From Devosia sp. (lineage in GTDB: Bacteria > Pseudomonadota > Alphaproteobacteria > Rhizobiales > Devosiaceae): a stretch of DNA of 64,000 nucleotides. The translations under genes and the position numbers were made by a program. The notes under the pieces were generated by a model, which saw only the letters and a program-made list of their open reading frames with translations, made no database searches and was not told the DNA's origin. The DNA lies in NCBI RefSeq assembly GCF_028290625.1, contig NZ_JAQGJM010000019.1:103466-167465 (forward strand), in the 5' to 3' direction. Shown piece by piece: positions 25,260 to 33,262 of this stretch (position 1 is the stretch's first letter; every line of letters starts with the position of its first letter).

Positions 25260-27179
25260 ATGCGCCCCATCGCCCGGCTTCTGCTTGCGCTGCTTGTCGG
25301 CCTGCTCCTGGCGCTGCCCGCCGCGGCGCGCGAGGAAATTCGTGCTTTCACCGCCGATGTGATCCTCGCCACCGATGGGACGGTCAACGTCACCGAAACC
25401 ATCGATGTGCAGGCCGAGGGTGACGAGATCCGGCGCGGCATCTACCGCGATATCCCCGTCACGCTGCTCGGGCCCGAGGGCGGCAAGATCCGCCCCGGCT
25501 TTGATGTCCTGTCTGTCACCCGCGACGGGCAGGACGAGGCGTTCCGCATCGAGCGCATGGGCGATTTCCAGCGCATCTGGATCGGCGATCCCGACGTCTT
25601 CCTCAATCCCGGCAAGCATCGCTACGTCATCAATTACACCATGACCCGCATGGCGCGTACCTTCGAGGGCCACGACGAGCTCTATTGGAACGCCACCGGC
25701 AATTACTGGATTTTCCCGATCGTCAACGCGGTGGCCAATGTGACGCTGCCCGAGGGCGCAGTCATCGCCAACAGTGCGGGCTATACCGGCCCCGTGGGCT
25801 CCACCGAACAAGCCGTTACCATCACCCGCACGTCGGACAATACAGCGACCTTCCGCACTACGCGCCAGCTTGGCGCCGGGGAGGGGATGAGCTTCGTCGT
25901 GGCCTTCCAGAAGGGCGTGCTGGTCCTGCCGACCGGCCTCGAAGCGTGGCTGCAATGGCTCTCCGACTTGCGCGAGGTCATTTTCCCCGTCATCGCGGCG
26001 CTCCTGGTGCTGGCCTACAATTTCCTCGCCTGGTCGCGCGTTGGCCGGGACCCGGAAAAGGGCACCATCATTCCCCTGTTCCATCCGCCCAAGGACTTCT
26101 CCCCCGGTCTCACCCACTACGTGCACAAATGGGGTTTCGATAAGTCCGGCTGGACCGCCTTCACCGCGACCATTTTTGAGCTCGGCGTCAAAGGGCTGGT
26201 GACCATCGACAATTCCGGCGACCACCTGCGTGTCACGGCCACCGGCAAGCAGCCCGATGCCCCCCTGCCGTCCGGCGAACAGATCGTTTTCGGTTATTTT
26301 GCCGCCGAGGGCGACGTCACCGTCGACAAGTCCACCGGTCTGGCCTTGCAGAAGAAACGCGGCGAATTCGTTTCCGCCATCGAAAAGGAAAACCGCTCAA
26401 CCTGGTTCAAGGGCAATGTCGGTTATGCGGTGCTCGGCTACGTGCTGGCGTTCGCGCTGCTCGGCGCCATGGTGCTGTTCGATGTCCTCGATCCGCTCTG
26501 GCTGATCGGCTCCATCATCATCGGCGTCGTTCTGGGCCTGTTTGGAACCTCGTTCAGTTCGATCTGGAAGGGCGGCATTTTCACCAAGCTGTTCGCCGCC
26601 TTCTGGGTCACTGTGGTGGCTTTCAATATCTTCGGCTTTGCGCTCGATTCCCTCACACAGATGACGGTCAATACCGCCGCCATCGCAGCGATTTCCATCG
26701 TCCTGATCACCGTGGTCTTCGCCGTTCTGATGCGCGCGCCCACCATTCAGGGCCGCAAAGTCATGGACCAGATCGACGGCTTCAAGATGTATCTGGAAAC
26801 CGCCGAGAAAGAGCGCCTCAACATTGCCGGCGAACCGCCCATGACCGTGGACCGCTTCGAACGCATCCTGCCCTATGCCATCGCGCTCGGCGTGGAAAAG
26901 CCCTGGAGCGACCATTTCGAGGCCGAACTCGCCCGCAACGCCGTCAGTGATGCCACCGGCGGTTATTCCCCGCTCTGGTATAGCGGCGGCAGTGGTTTTG
27001 GCGCCGGCAACATGGCCAGCAATATCTCCAACACCGTCAGCGCCGCCGCAGCCGGCATGACCGCCGCCATGGTCGCGGCGCAGCCGGTGCAGGCGTCATC
27101 GTCCGGGTTTAGCTCGGGTGGCGGCGGAGGCGGATCGTCCGGCGGTGGCGGCGGCGGCGGTGGCGGCGGCGGGTGGTGA
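25260..27179 (+). CDS. DUF2207 membrane protein with glycine-rich tail
   Basis: 639 residues: a signal peptide (Leu-Leu-Ala-Leu-Leu-Val-Gly-Leu-Leu-Leu, cleavage after Ala-Ala-Ala), a periplasmic beta-rich DUF2207 domain to about 230 (Asp-Ile-Pro-Val-Thr-Leu and Tyr-Trp-Asn-Ala-Thr-Gly-Asn-Tyr-Trp), a membrane helix near 240-260, a cytoplasmic stretch, then four hydrophobic segments around 385-490 and a cytoplasmic domain. The C-terminus is a low-complexity Gly/Ser run ending in Gly-Gly-Trp, common in this family. Pairs with LemA at the membrane; molecular role not established. A family A repeat begins a few bases after the stop. Confidence 0.92.
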   Translation: MRPIARLLLALLVGLLLALPAAAREEIRAFTADVILATDGTVNVTETIDVQAEGDEIRRGIYRDIPVTLLGPEGGKIRPGFDVLSVTRDGQDEAFRIERMGDFQRIWIGDPDVFLNPGKHRYVINYTMTRMARTFEGHDELYWNATGNYWIFPIVNAVANVTLPEGAVIANSAGYTGPVGSTEQAVTITRTSDNTATFRTTRQLGAGEGMSFVVAFQKGVLVLPTGLEAWLQWLSDLREVIFPVIAALLVLAYNFLAWSRVGRDPEKGTIIPLFHPPKDFSPGLTHYVHKWGFDKSGWTAFTATIFELGVKGLVTIDNSGDHLRVTATGKQPDAPLPSGEQIVFGYFAAEGDVTVDKSTGLALQKKRGEFVSAIEKENRSTWFKGNVGYAVLGYVLAFALLGAMVLFDVLDPLWLIGSIIIGVVLGLFGTSFSSIWKGGIFTKLFAAFWVTVVAFNIFGFALDSLTQMTVNTAAIAAISIVLITVVFAVLMRAPTIQGRKVMDQIDGFKMYLETAEKERLNIAGEPPMTVDRFERILPYAIALGVEKPWSDHFEAELARNAVSDATGGYSPLWYSGGSGFGAGNMASNISNTVSAAAAGMTAAMVAAQPVQASSSGFSSGGGGGGSSGGGGGGGGGGGW

Positions 27180-27184
27180 CATGG

Positions 27185-27339
27185 CGCCACGCCCTCGTGG
27201 TTCGAGGGTCGGCTGCGCCTCCCGCCTCACCATGAGGACTACTGGAACGATGAGGGCTGTTGGAACACCGCAGTTCTATCAGTAGCCCTCATGGTGAGGT
27301 GCGAGCCCTTGCGAGCCTCGAACCACGAGGGCGTGGCAC
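27185..27339. repeat. Dispersed nested palindrome, family A, copy 3
   Basis: About 155 bases between the DUF2207 stop and glyS. Outer arms GCCACGCCCTCGTGGTTCGA and complement, inner CCTCACCATGAGG and CCTCATGGTGAGG units, and a middle that itself contains a partial third unit (GATGAGGGCTGTTGGAAC). The left arm has Gly-Gly-coding overlap only with the intergenic gap, not with the gene. Confidence 0.92.
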
Positions 27340-27416
27340 GATACCCCACCTGCGCAATGGACATCCGTCTCCCCCCAAGCTAACAAACCCGCGCCTCTAA
27401 CGTCTGGTGCGCTGCT

Positions 27417-29441
27417 ATGCCCGAATTGCTGCTCGAACTTTTTTCCGAAGAGATTCCCGCCCGCTTCCAGCGTCGCGCGGCCGAAGATCTGAAGAAGGCC
27501 GTCACCAATGCGCTGGTCGATGCGGGCCTAGTCTATGAGGGCGCCCGCGCCTTCGTCACCCCGCGCCGCCTGGCGCTGACCGTGACCGGCCTGCCGGCTC
27601 GCTCGCCCGATACGCGCGAAGAGAAAAAAGGCCCCAAGGTCGGCGCGCCCCAGCCTGCCATTGACGGTTTTTTGCGCGCGGCCGGGCTGACCACCATCGA
27701 TCAGGCCAAGATCGAAAGCGATCCCAAGAAGGGCGATTTCTACATCGCCCAGATTGAAAAGCCCGGCGCCGACGCCGCCACGCTGCTGTCCGCCATCCTG
27801 CCCAAGATCCTCACCGATTTTTCCTGGGCCAAATCCATGCATTGGGGCAGCGGCAGCTTCAATTGGGTGCGCCCGCTGCGCGCCATCACCGCCACTTTTG
27901 GCAGCGAAAACGAAGACCCCGTGGTCATCCCCTTCGCTAGCAACGAACTGACCTCCGGCCAGACCACCTTCGGCCACCGCTTCCTCGCGCCAGACGCCAT
28001 CAAGGTGCGCCGCTTCGATGATTACGTGACCGCGCTCGAACGCGCCAAGGTCGTGCTCGATCTCGATCGCCGCAAGGAAATCATCAAAGCCGATGCCGAC
28101 AATCTCGCCTTTGCCCAGGGCCTGACCGTCATCGCCGACGAGAACCTGCTCGAGGAAGTCGCGGGCCTAGTCGAATGGCCCGTCGTCATGATGGGCGCCT
28201 TCGATCCGGAGTTTCTGAAGCTCCCCGAAGAAGTCATCATCGCCACCATCCGCATTAACCAGAAGTGCTTCTGCCTGCGCGATGCGTCGGGCAAGCTGGC
28301 GCCCAATTTCATCATCACCGCCAATACCATCGCCAGTGATGGCGGCGCCGTGATCACCGCCGGCAATGAGCGCGTTATTCGCGCCCGCCTCAGCGATGCC
28401 GCCTTCTTCTATCAGGGCGATCTGGCGACGCCGCTGGAGCATGGCCTGCCCAAGCTCGAAGACACCGTATTCCATGCTAAGCTGGGCACCCAGTTCGCCC
28501 GCGTCGAGCGCATCGTCAAACTGGCCGGCGAAATCGCCCCCATGGTCGGCGCCGACGTGGAGCGCGCCAAGCGCGCCGCCATGCTCGCCAAGGCCGATCT
28601 GACCACCGGCATGGTCGGCGAATTCCCCGAGCTGCAGGGCCTGATGGGCCGCTACTATGCCACCGCCCAGGGCGAGCCCGCCGATATCGCCAATGCCGTC
28701 GAGTTGCACTACAAGCCCCTCGGCCCCACCGACAAGGTGCCGACCGATCCCACCGCTATCGCCGTCGCCCTGGCCGATAAGCTCGACCTCCTCACCGGCT
28801 TCTGGGCCATCGACGAAAAGCCCACCGGTTCTCGCGATCCGTTTGCGTTGCGCCGCGCTGCTTTGGGCATAATCCGCATCATCGCCGAAAACGGCCTGCG
28901 CTTCCCGCTCAAGGTCGAGCCCGATCTGCTGGCCTTCTTCCACGACCGCCTCAAGGGCACACTCCGCGATGCCGGCGCCCGCCACGATCTGGTCGATGCG
29001 GTGATTTCGGCCGACAGCGACGATATCCTCGAAATCATCCAGCGCGTCGGAGCGCTCAGCGAACTGCTGTCCTCCGACGACGGCGTCAACCTGCTCGCCG
29101 GCTACCGTCGTGCGGCGAACATCCTGGCCGCCGAGGAAAAGAAGTTCAACCTGACCTATAACGGCGCGGTCGATCAAGGCCTGCTACGCCTGCGCGAGGA
29201 GACCGATCTGGCCTTCGTGGTCGATGCCGTCCAAGCTGCCGTATCGGCCCATGTCGGCCGCAACGACTACAAGGGCGCCATGGCCGAACTCGCCACCCTG
29301 CGCGGTCCGGTCGATGCCTTCTTCACCGCCGTCATGGTCAATGATGAAGACTCAATGGTCCGCGTCAACCGCCTGAACCTGCTCAGCCGCCTGCGCGACA
29401 CCATGCATCTGGTGGCCGACTTTTCGAAGGTCGCGGGTTAA
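27417..29441 (+). CDS. glyS: Glycyl-tRNA synthetase beta subunit
   Basis: 674 residues, near the usual length of about 690. It opens with [14 protein letters not shown], shows Phe-Ile-Ile-Thr-Ala-Asn-Thr, the Asp-Lys-Leu-Asp ... [10 protein letters not shown] HD-like region, and a C-terminal anticodon-binding domain ending Asn-Arg-Leu-Asn-Leu-Leu-Ser. It completes the alpha2-beta2 glycyl-tRNA synthetase with GlyQ at 20830. Its leader is isolated from glyQ by four operons and a palindromic repeat, so the two subunits are probably transcribed from separate promoters. Confidence 0.98.
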   Translation: MPELLLELFSEEIPARFQRRAAEDLKKAVTNALVDAGLVYEGARAFVTPRRLALTVTGLPARSPDTREEKKGPKVGAPQPAIDGFLRAAGLTTIDQAKIESDPKKGDFYIAQIEKPGADAATLLSAILPKILTDFSWAKSMHWGSGSFNWVRPLRAITATFGSENEDPVVIPFASNELTSGQTTFGHRFLAPDAIKVRRFDDYVTALERAKVVLDLDRRKEIIKADADNLAFAQGLTVIADENLLEEVAGLVEWPVVMMGAFDPEFLKLPEEVIIATIRINQKCFCLRDASGKLAPNFIITANTIASDGGAVITAGNERVIRARLSDAAFFYQGDLATPLEHGLPKLEDTVFHAKLGTQFARVERIVKLAGEIAPMVGADVERAKRAAMLAKADLTTGMVGEFPELQGLMGRYYATAQGEPADIANAVELHYKPLGPTDKVPTDPTAIAVALADKLDLLTGFWAIDEKPTGSRDPFALRRAALGIIRIIAENGLRFPLKVEPDLLAFFHDRLKGTLRDAGARHDLVDAVISADSDDILEIIQRVGALSELLSSDDGVNLLAGYRRAANILAAEEKKFNLTYNGAVDQGLLRLREETDLAFVVDAVQAAVSAHVGRNDYKGAMAELATLRGPVDAFFTAVMVNDEDSMVRVNRLNLLSRLRDTMHLVADFSKVAG

Positions 29442-29482
29442 GGCAGCTTCGGGTGCTGCATGGCATGTCATCGCCCCACCCA

Positions 29483-29582
29483 CTGTCCTTCCCGCGGGCT
29501 TGACCCGCGGGCCTTTCACCCCACCAGCTGGACGACGCGTTTGCCGCGAGTGGCCCGCGGGTCAAGCCCGCGGGAAGACAGG
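29483..29582. repeat. Dispersed palindrome, family B, copy 1
   Basis: Two inverted arms, each made of two copies of the self-complementary octamer CCCGCGGG separated by CTTGA (or TCAAG), with about 44 bases between. It follows glyS and could end its transcript. Confidence 0.9.
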
Positions 29583-29614
29583 AAGAGGGGTGATCGTTAA
29601 GATCCCACTCAACC

Positions 29615-29953
29615 CTACCGCACTGGCAACGCGCACAGCACGCTGCCCATATTGGTGGTGAACATGAACGACGCCTCGCCCTTGGCGTCGGTAGTGAAGC
29701 TGCCCGTCAGCCCGATATCGGCCAGTGGCCCGCTGAGCGCGTTGACGCTATTGCCCGACGAGGCCACCTGGCCGCTGCCGCCCACCGTGGACTTCGAGTC
29801 GAACTGATAGTCGCCAGCCACCTGCAAGGTCAGGATGCCGAAGGCCTTGCCGTTCATGTCGACGCATTGATAAACGCCTGGCGGCGGAAACTGTGCCAGC
29901 GCGGGCAACGTTGCGACGAGTATGAAAGCAGCGACGAGCATGATTTTCTTCAT
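29615..29953 (-). CDS. Small exported protein of unknown function
   Basis: 112 residues from the ATG at 29953. Signal peptide Met-Lys-Lys-Ile-Met-Leu-Val-Ala-Ala-Phe followed by a likely cleavage after Ala-Leu-Ala. The mature part has two cysteines, one near the N-terminus (Tyr-Gln-Cys-Val-Asp) and one four residues from the end (Val-Leu-Cys-Ala-Leu), which may pair as a disulfide. It is rich in Gly, Ser and Thr and probably beta-stranded. No family recognised. Divergent from the DUF808 gene. Confidence 0.75.
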   Translation of the reverse strand: MKKIMLVAAFILVATLPALAQFPPPGVYQCVDMNGKAFGILTLQVAGDYQFDSKSTVGGSGQVASSGNSVNALSGPLADIGLTGSFTTDAKGEASFMFTTNMGSVLCALPVR

Positions 29954-30018
29954 GCCCAGGATATTGCGCCCCGGGCCGCGCAATGCCAAGTCACACTGGC
30001 GCTACAAAAGGATCGACG

Positions 30019-31005
30019 ATGAGCATCGGACTTCTTGCCCTCCTCGATGACGTCGCCGGCCTGGTCAAGGTCGCCGCGGCCTCGCTTGACGATATCGCCG
30101 GACAGGCCGCCAAGGCCGGGGTCAAGGCCGCCGGCGCGGTGATCGACGATGCCGCCGTGACGCCAAACTACGTGCAAGGCTTCAAGGCCGACCGCGAACT
30201 GCCGATCGTCGGCAAGATTGCCTGGGGATCGATCAAGAACAAGCTGTTCTTCCTCTTGCCAGCCGCCTTGATCCTGAGCCTGTTCGCTCCGTGGCTGATC
30301 ACCCCATTGCTGATGATCGGTGGTGCCTACCTTTGCTACGAGGGGGCCGAGAAGGTCTTCCATGCCCTGGCGCCCCACAGTGCCGAGGCCCATGAGGCAG
30401 CGCTTGAACCGACCGCGATCGATCCCAAGACAATGGAAGATCAACAGGTCGCAGGCGCGATCAAGACCGATTTCATCCTGTCGGCCGAAATCATGACCAT
30501 CATCCTGGCCGCCATCGACGTGCCGGATTTCTGGACCCGTGCGGTGATCCTGGCCATTGCCGGCATCGGGATCACGATTGCGGTTTACGGCGCCGTGGCG
30601 CTGATCGTCAAAGCCGACGATTTCGGCCTCTGGACCGCCAAGAACGCCCGCACGGGTGCCGGGCGGGCTACCGGCCGCGGCATCGTCGTATTCATGCCGG
30701 TCTTCATGCAGGTTTTGAGCGTCATCGGGACCGCCGCCATGACCTGGGTCGGCGGCAGCATCGTCGCGCACGGCCTCGATCAATTCGGCCTCAACGGTCC
30801 CGAGCTCGTCATCGAAGCGGCCGCCCATTGGGCCGAGCATGCGCTGCCGGCGATCGCCGGCTTTGCGGGCTGGTTCGCCACGGCGCTGGTCGACTTCATT
30901 TTCGGCCTGGTGTTGGGGGCGATCATGATCCCCGTCGCCGGCTACGTCATCGCGCCGCTCTGGAAGACCATCAAGCGGATGTTGCCGAAGCGGGCCAAGG
31001 CCTAA
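30019..31005 (+). CDS. DUF808 family inner-membrane protein (YedI-like)
   Basis: 328 residues from the ATG at 30019 with AAGGA upstream. Starts Met-Ser-Ile-Gly-Leu-Leu-Ala-Leu-Leu-Asp-Asp-Val-Ala, with Ala-Ala-Ser-Leu-Asp-Asp-Ile-Ala-Gly-Gln and Ala-Gly-Ala-Val-Ile-Asp-Asp-Ala-Ala-Val-Thr soon after, a signature of the family. Several membrane helices follow (around 80-110, 160-205, 230-260, 280-315). Function unknown. It is transcribed alone, followed by a family B palindrome. Confidence 0.92.
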   Translation: MSIGLLALLDDVAGLVKVAAASLDDIAGQAAKAGVKAAGAVIDDAAVTPNYVQGFKADRELPIVGKIAWGSIKNKLFFLLPAALILSLFAPWLITPLLMIGGAYLCYEGAEKVFHALAPHSAEAHEAALEPTAIDPKTMEDQQVAGAIKTDFILSAEIMTIILAAIDVPDFWTRAVILAIAGIGITIAVYGAVALIVKADDFGLWTAKNARTGAGRATGRGIVVFMPVFMQVLSVIGTAAMTWVGGSIVAHGLDQFGLNGPELVIEAAAHWAEHALPAIAGFAGWFATALVDFIFGLVLGAIMIPVAGYVIAPLWKTIKRMLPKRAKA

Positions 31006-31062
31006 AGTCAGGTTCCGAACATCTAACGCAACATGTTTTGAGTTGAGCATCCCCCACCCACC

Positions 31063-31150
31063 GTCCTTCCCGCGGGCTTGACCCGCGGGCCCCTCGCCCC
31101 AGCACCAAGTGCTTGTCGAGAGTGACCCGCGGGTCAAGCCCGCGGGCAGA
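31063..31150. repeat. Dispersed palindrome, family B, copy 2
   Basis: Same structure as copy 1: paired CCCGCGGG octamers with CTTGA linkers in inverted arms, about 37 bases between. The 16 bases after the right arm (AGATCGAGTGTGTGGA) are identical to those after copy 3 at 38918, so the repeated unit extends beyond the palindrome on that side. It sits between convergent DUF808 and rnhA genes. Confidence 0.9.
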
Positions 31151-31203
31151 TCGAGTGTGTGGAGGCTGCAGAGGAACGAAGCGCCAGCGTATGCGCTCAC
31201 CCC

Positions 31204-31674
31204 CTAAACCGGTGGCATCAGCGGATCACGCTTCTTCTGCTTGAACGGCGCCATGCCTTCATTGGCCAACTGGTCCGCGCGCTCGTTGAGGTCATGCCCG
31301 GCGTGGCCCTTGACCCATTTCCACTCGATGGTGTGGCGCTTGGTCGCCTCGTCCAGCGCCTGCCACAGTTCGAGGTTCTTCACCGGCTTTTTGTCGGCAG
31401 TCTTCCAGCCGTTTTTCTTCCAGCCCTTCATCCAGCTCTGCACGCCATTCTTGACATATTGGCTGTCGGTATGGATTTCGACGGTGCAAGGGCGCTTGAG
31501 GGCATTGAGCGCCTCGATCGCCGCCGTCAGCTCCATCTTATTATTGGTGGTGAGCTGTTCGCCGCCCTTGAGCTCTTTAGTCTTGTCGCCATATTGCAGG
31601 ATCGCGCCCCAGCCGCCGGGGCCTGGATTACCCGAGCAGGCCCCGTCGGTGTGGATGATGACGGTCTCGCTCAT
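31204..31674 (-). CDS. rnhA: Ribonuclease HI
   Basis: 156 residues with the same numbering as the E. coli enzyme: catalytic Asp10, Glu48, Asp70 and Asp134 are all present (His-Thr-Asp-Gly-Ala-Cys, Asn-Asn-Lys-Met-Glu-Leu, His-Thr-Asp-Ser-Gln-Tyr, Glu-Arg-Ala-Asp). The basic protrusion Trp-Lys-Lys-Asn-Gly-Trp is also there. It cuts RNA in RNA-DNA hybrids. It overlaps the upstream GNAT gene by 4 bases and is the last gene of ispH-GNAT-rnhA. Confidence 0.98.
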   Translation of the reverse strand: MSETVIIHTDGACSGNPGPGGWGAILQYGDKTKELKGGEQLTTNNKMELTAAIEALNALKRPCTVEIHTDSQYVKNGVQSWMKGWKKNGWKTADKKPVKNLELWQALDEATKRHTIEWKWVKGHAGHDLNERADQLANEGMAPFKQKKRDPLMPPV

Positions 31675-32195
31675 GCCGATAACTGGCCTTTATGCATGAT
31701 GTGGCATTGCGTCTGCTGTCCGTCGAGCTCGCCAACGTGGGTGCGTACCATGCCGATCTTGGTCAACACCGCCAGCGAAGGCGCGTTGCGCACATCGGCG
31801 AAGCCGAGGAAATACATCCAGTCGGTTTCCCGAAAGATCCAGTCTCGCAGTGCGCTGGCCGCCTCGGTCGCATAGCCGTTGCCGTGATATTCGGGGAACA
31901 TCGCATAGCCGATTTCCGGCTCACCGCGCTCACCGTGCAGGCCAAATCCTGCGCGCCCCACCAGGATACCGTCACTCTTGCGCCGCACGCGCAGCTTGCC
32001 CATGCGATGGCCGGCGAAATTGTCCAGCCAGAGCGCCACCCGTGCTTCGCATTTCGCTCGATCCCACGGCGACCCATCCGCCTTCAGATAGCGCGACACA
32101 TCGGGATTGCCATGCAGGCGCAGCAGGTCATCGACCTGCTCCATCGTCCAGCCGCTGAGCACCAGCCGCGCGCTCTCGATCAAATCCAGGCTCAT
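31671..32195 (-). CDS. GNAT family N-acetyltransferase (RimJ/RimL-like)
   Basis: 174 residues. The pattern [10 protein letters not shown] at the N-terminus, [19 protein letters not shown] in the acetyl-CoA region and [13 protein letters not shown] fit the RimJ/RimL group. It overlaps ispH and rnhA by 4 bases each, so it is embedded in that operon. In many Hyphomicrobiales I recall homoserine kinase (thrB) at this place; here it is this acetyltransferase. Substrate unknown. Confidence 0.9.
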   Translation of the reverse strand: MSLDLIESARLVLSGWTMEQVDDLLRLHGNPDVSRYLKADGSPWDRAKCEARVALWLDNFAGHRMGKLRVRRKSDGILVGRAGFGLHGERGEPEIGYAMFPEYHGNGYATEAASALRDWIFRETDWMYFLGFADVRNAPSLAVLTKIGMVRTHVGELDGQQTQCHIMHKGQLSA

Positions 32196-33163
32196 TGGCC
32201 AACGGCCGCCGCGATGGTGCGCAATTCGCGCGGAATGTTGAAGGCGATATTTTCCCGCGCCGTCACCCGCGCCTCCACTTTGATGTCATAGCGCTGGGCG
32301 AACGCCTCGATCACTTCGTCCACCAGCTTTTCCGGCGCCGAGGCCCCCGCCGAAACCCCGAGCGTGCGAATACCCTCAAGCCGGCTCCAGTCGATCTCCG
32401 CCGCCCGGTCCACCAGCATCGATACCTTGCAGCCGGCCCGTTCGGCCACTTCCACCAGCCGCAGCGAGTTCGACGAATTGGACGAGCCCACAACGATCAT
32501 CGCATCGACTTCCGGTGCCACCGATTTGATGGCTTCCTGCCGATTGGTCGTGGCGTAGCAGATGTCTTCCTTATGCGGCCCGTTGATTGCCGGAAACTTT
32601 GCCTGCAAGGCGCGGACGATCTCGCGCGTATCATCCACCGACAGCGTCGTCTGGGTCACGAAGGCCAGTGTCTGCGGGTCGCGCGGCGTAAACCCAGCCA
32701 CATCCGCGACCGTTTCGATCAGCGTGATCGCGCCGGCCGGCAATTGCCCCATCGTGCCCACCACTTCGGGGTGTCCCTTGTGCCCGATCAGCACGATCTC
32801 GTGGCCCTCGGCAAAATGCCGCTGCGCCTCGACATGCACCTTGCTCACCAGCGGGCAGGTGGCATCGAGGAAGAACATGTTCCGCGTCCGCGCATCGGCC
32901 GGCACGCTCTTGGGCACGCCATGGGCCGAAAACACCACCGGCGCCCCGGTGTCGGGGATCTCGTCGAGCTCCTCGACAAAGATCGCGCCCTTGTCGCGCA
33001 GGCCATCCACCACATATTTGTTGTGCACGATCGCATGGCGCACATAGACCGGCGCGCCATATTTCTCCAGCGCCAGCTCAACGATCTGGATGGCACGATC
33101 GACCCCGGCGCAAAATCCGCGCGGGGCACACAGCAGAATGTCGAGATGTGGCCGCTTTTCCAT
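32192..33163 (-). CDS. ispH: 4-hydroxy-3-methylbut-2-enyl diphosphate reductase
   Basis: 323 residues from the ATG at 33163; an ATG at 33187 would add eight residues and neither has a strong ribosome site. The three cluster cysteines are Cys18 (Pro-Arg-Gly-Phe-Cys-Ala-Gly), Cys103 (Asp-Ala-Thr-Cys-Pro-Leu) and Cys202 (Asp-Ile-Cys-Tyr-Ala-Thr). Ser-Asn-Ser-Ser-Asn-Ser and Val-Ser-Ala-Gly-Ala-Ser-Ala-Pro are also intact. It makes IPP and DMAPP in the last step of the methylerythritol pathway. First gene of an overlapping three-gene operon, divergent from the PPDK-like gene. Confidence 0.97.
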   Translation of the reverse strand: MEKRPHLDILLCAPRGFCAGVDRAIQIVELALEKYGAPVYVRHAIVHNKYVVDGLRDKGAIFVEELDEIPDTGAPVVFSAHGVPKSVPADARTRNMFFLDATCPLVSKVHVEAQRHFAEGHEIVLIGHKGHPEVVGTMGQLPAGAITLIETVADVAGFTPRDPQTLAFVTQTTLSVDDTREIVRALQAKFPAINGPHKEDICYATTNRQEAIKSVAPEVDAMIVVGSSNSSNSLRLVEVAERAGCKVSMLVDRAAEIDWSRLEGIRTLGVSAGASAPEKLVDEVIEAFAQRYDIKVEARVTARENIAFNIPRELRTIAAAVGQ

Positions 33164-33262
33164 TCCAGTGAGATGCTTTCTGATCATGGCCAAGTCAAGT
33201 CTTGTTGCGGTGACCGGCACTGATGGGCATTATGCAATGCAATTGAAGACAAGGACTTATCG

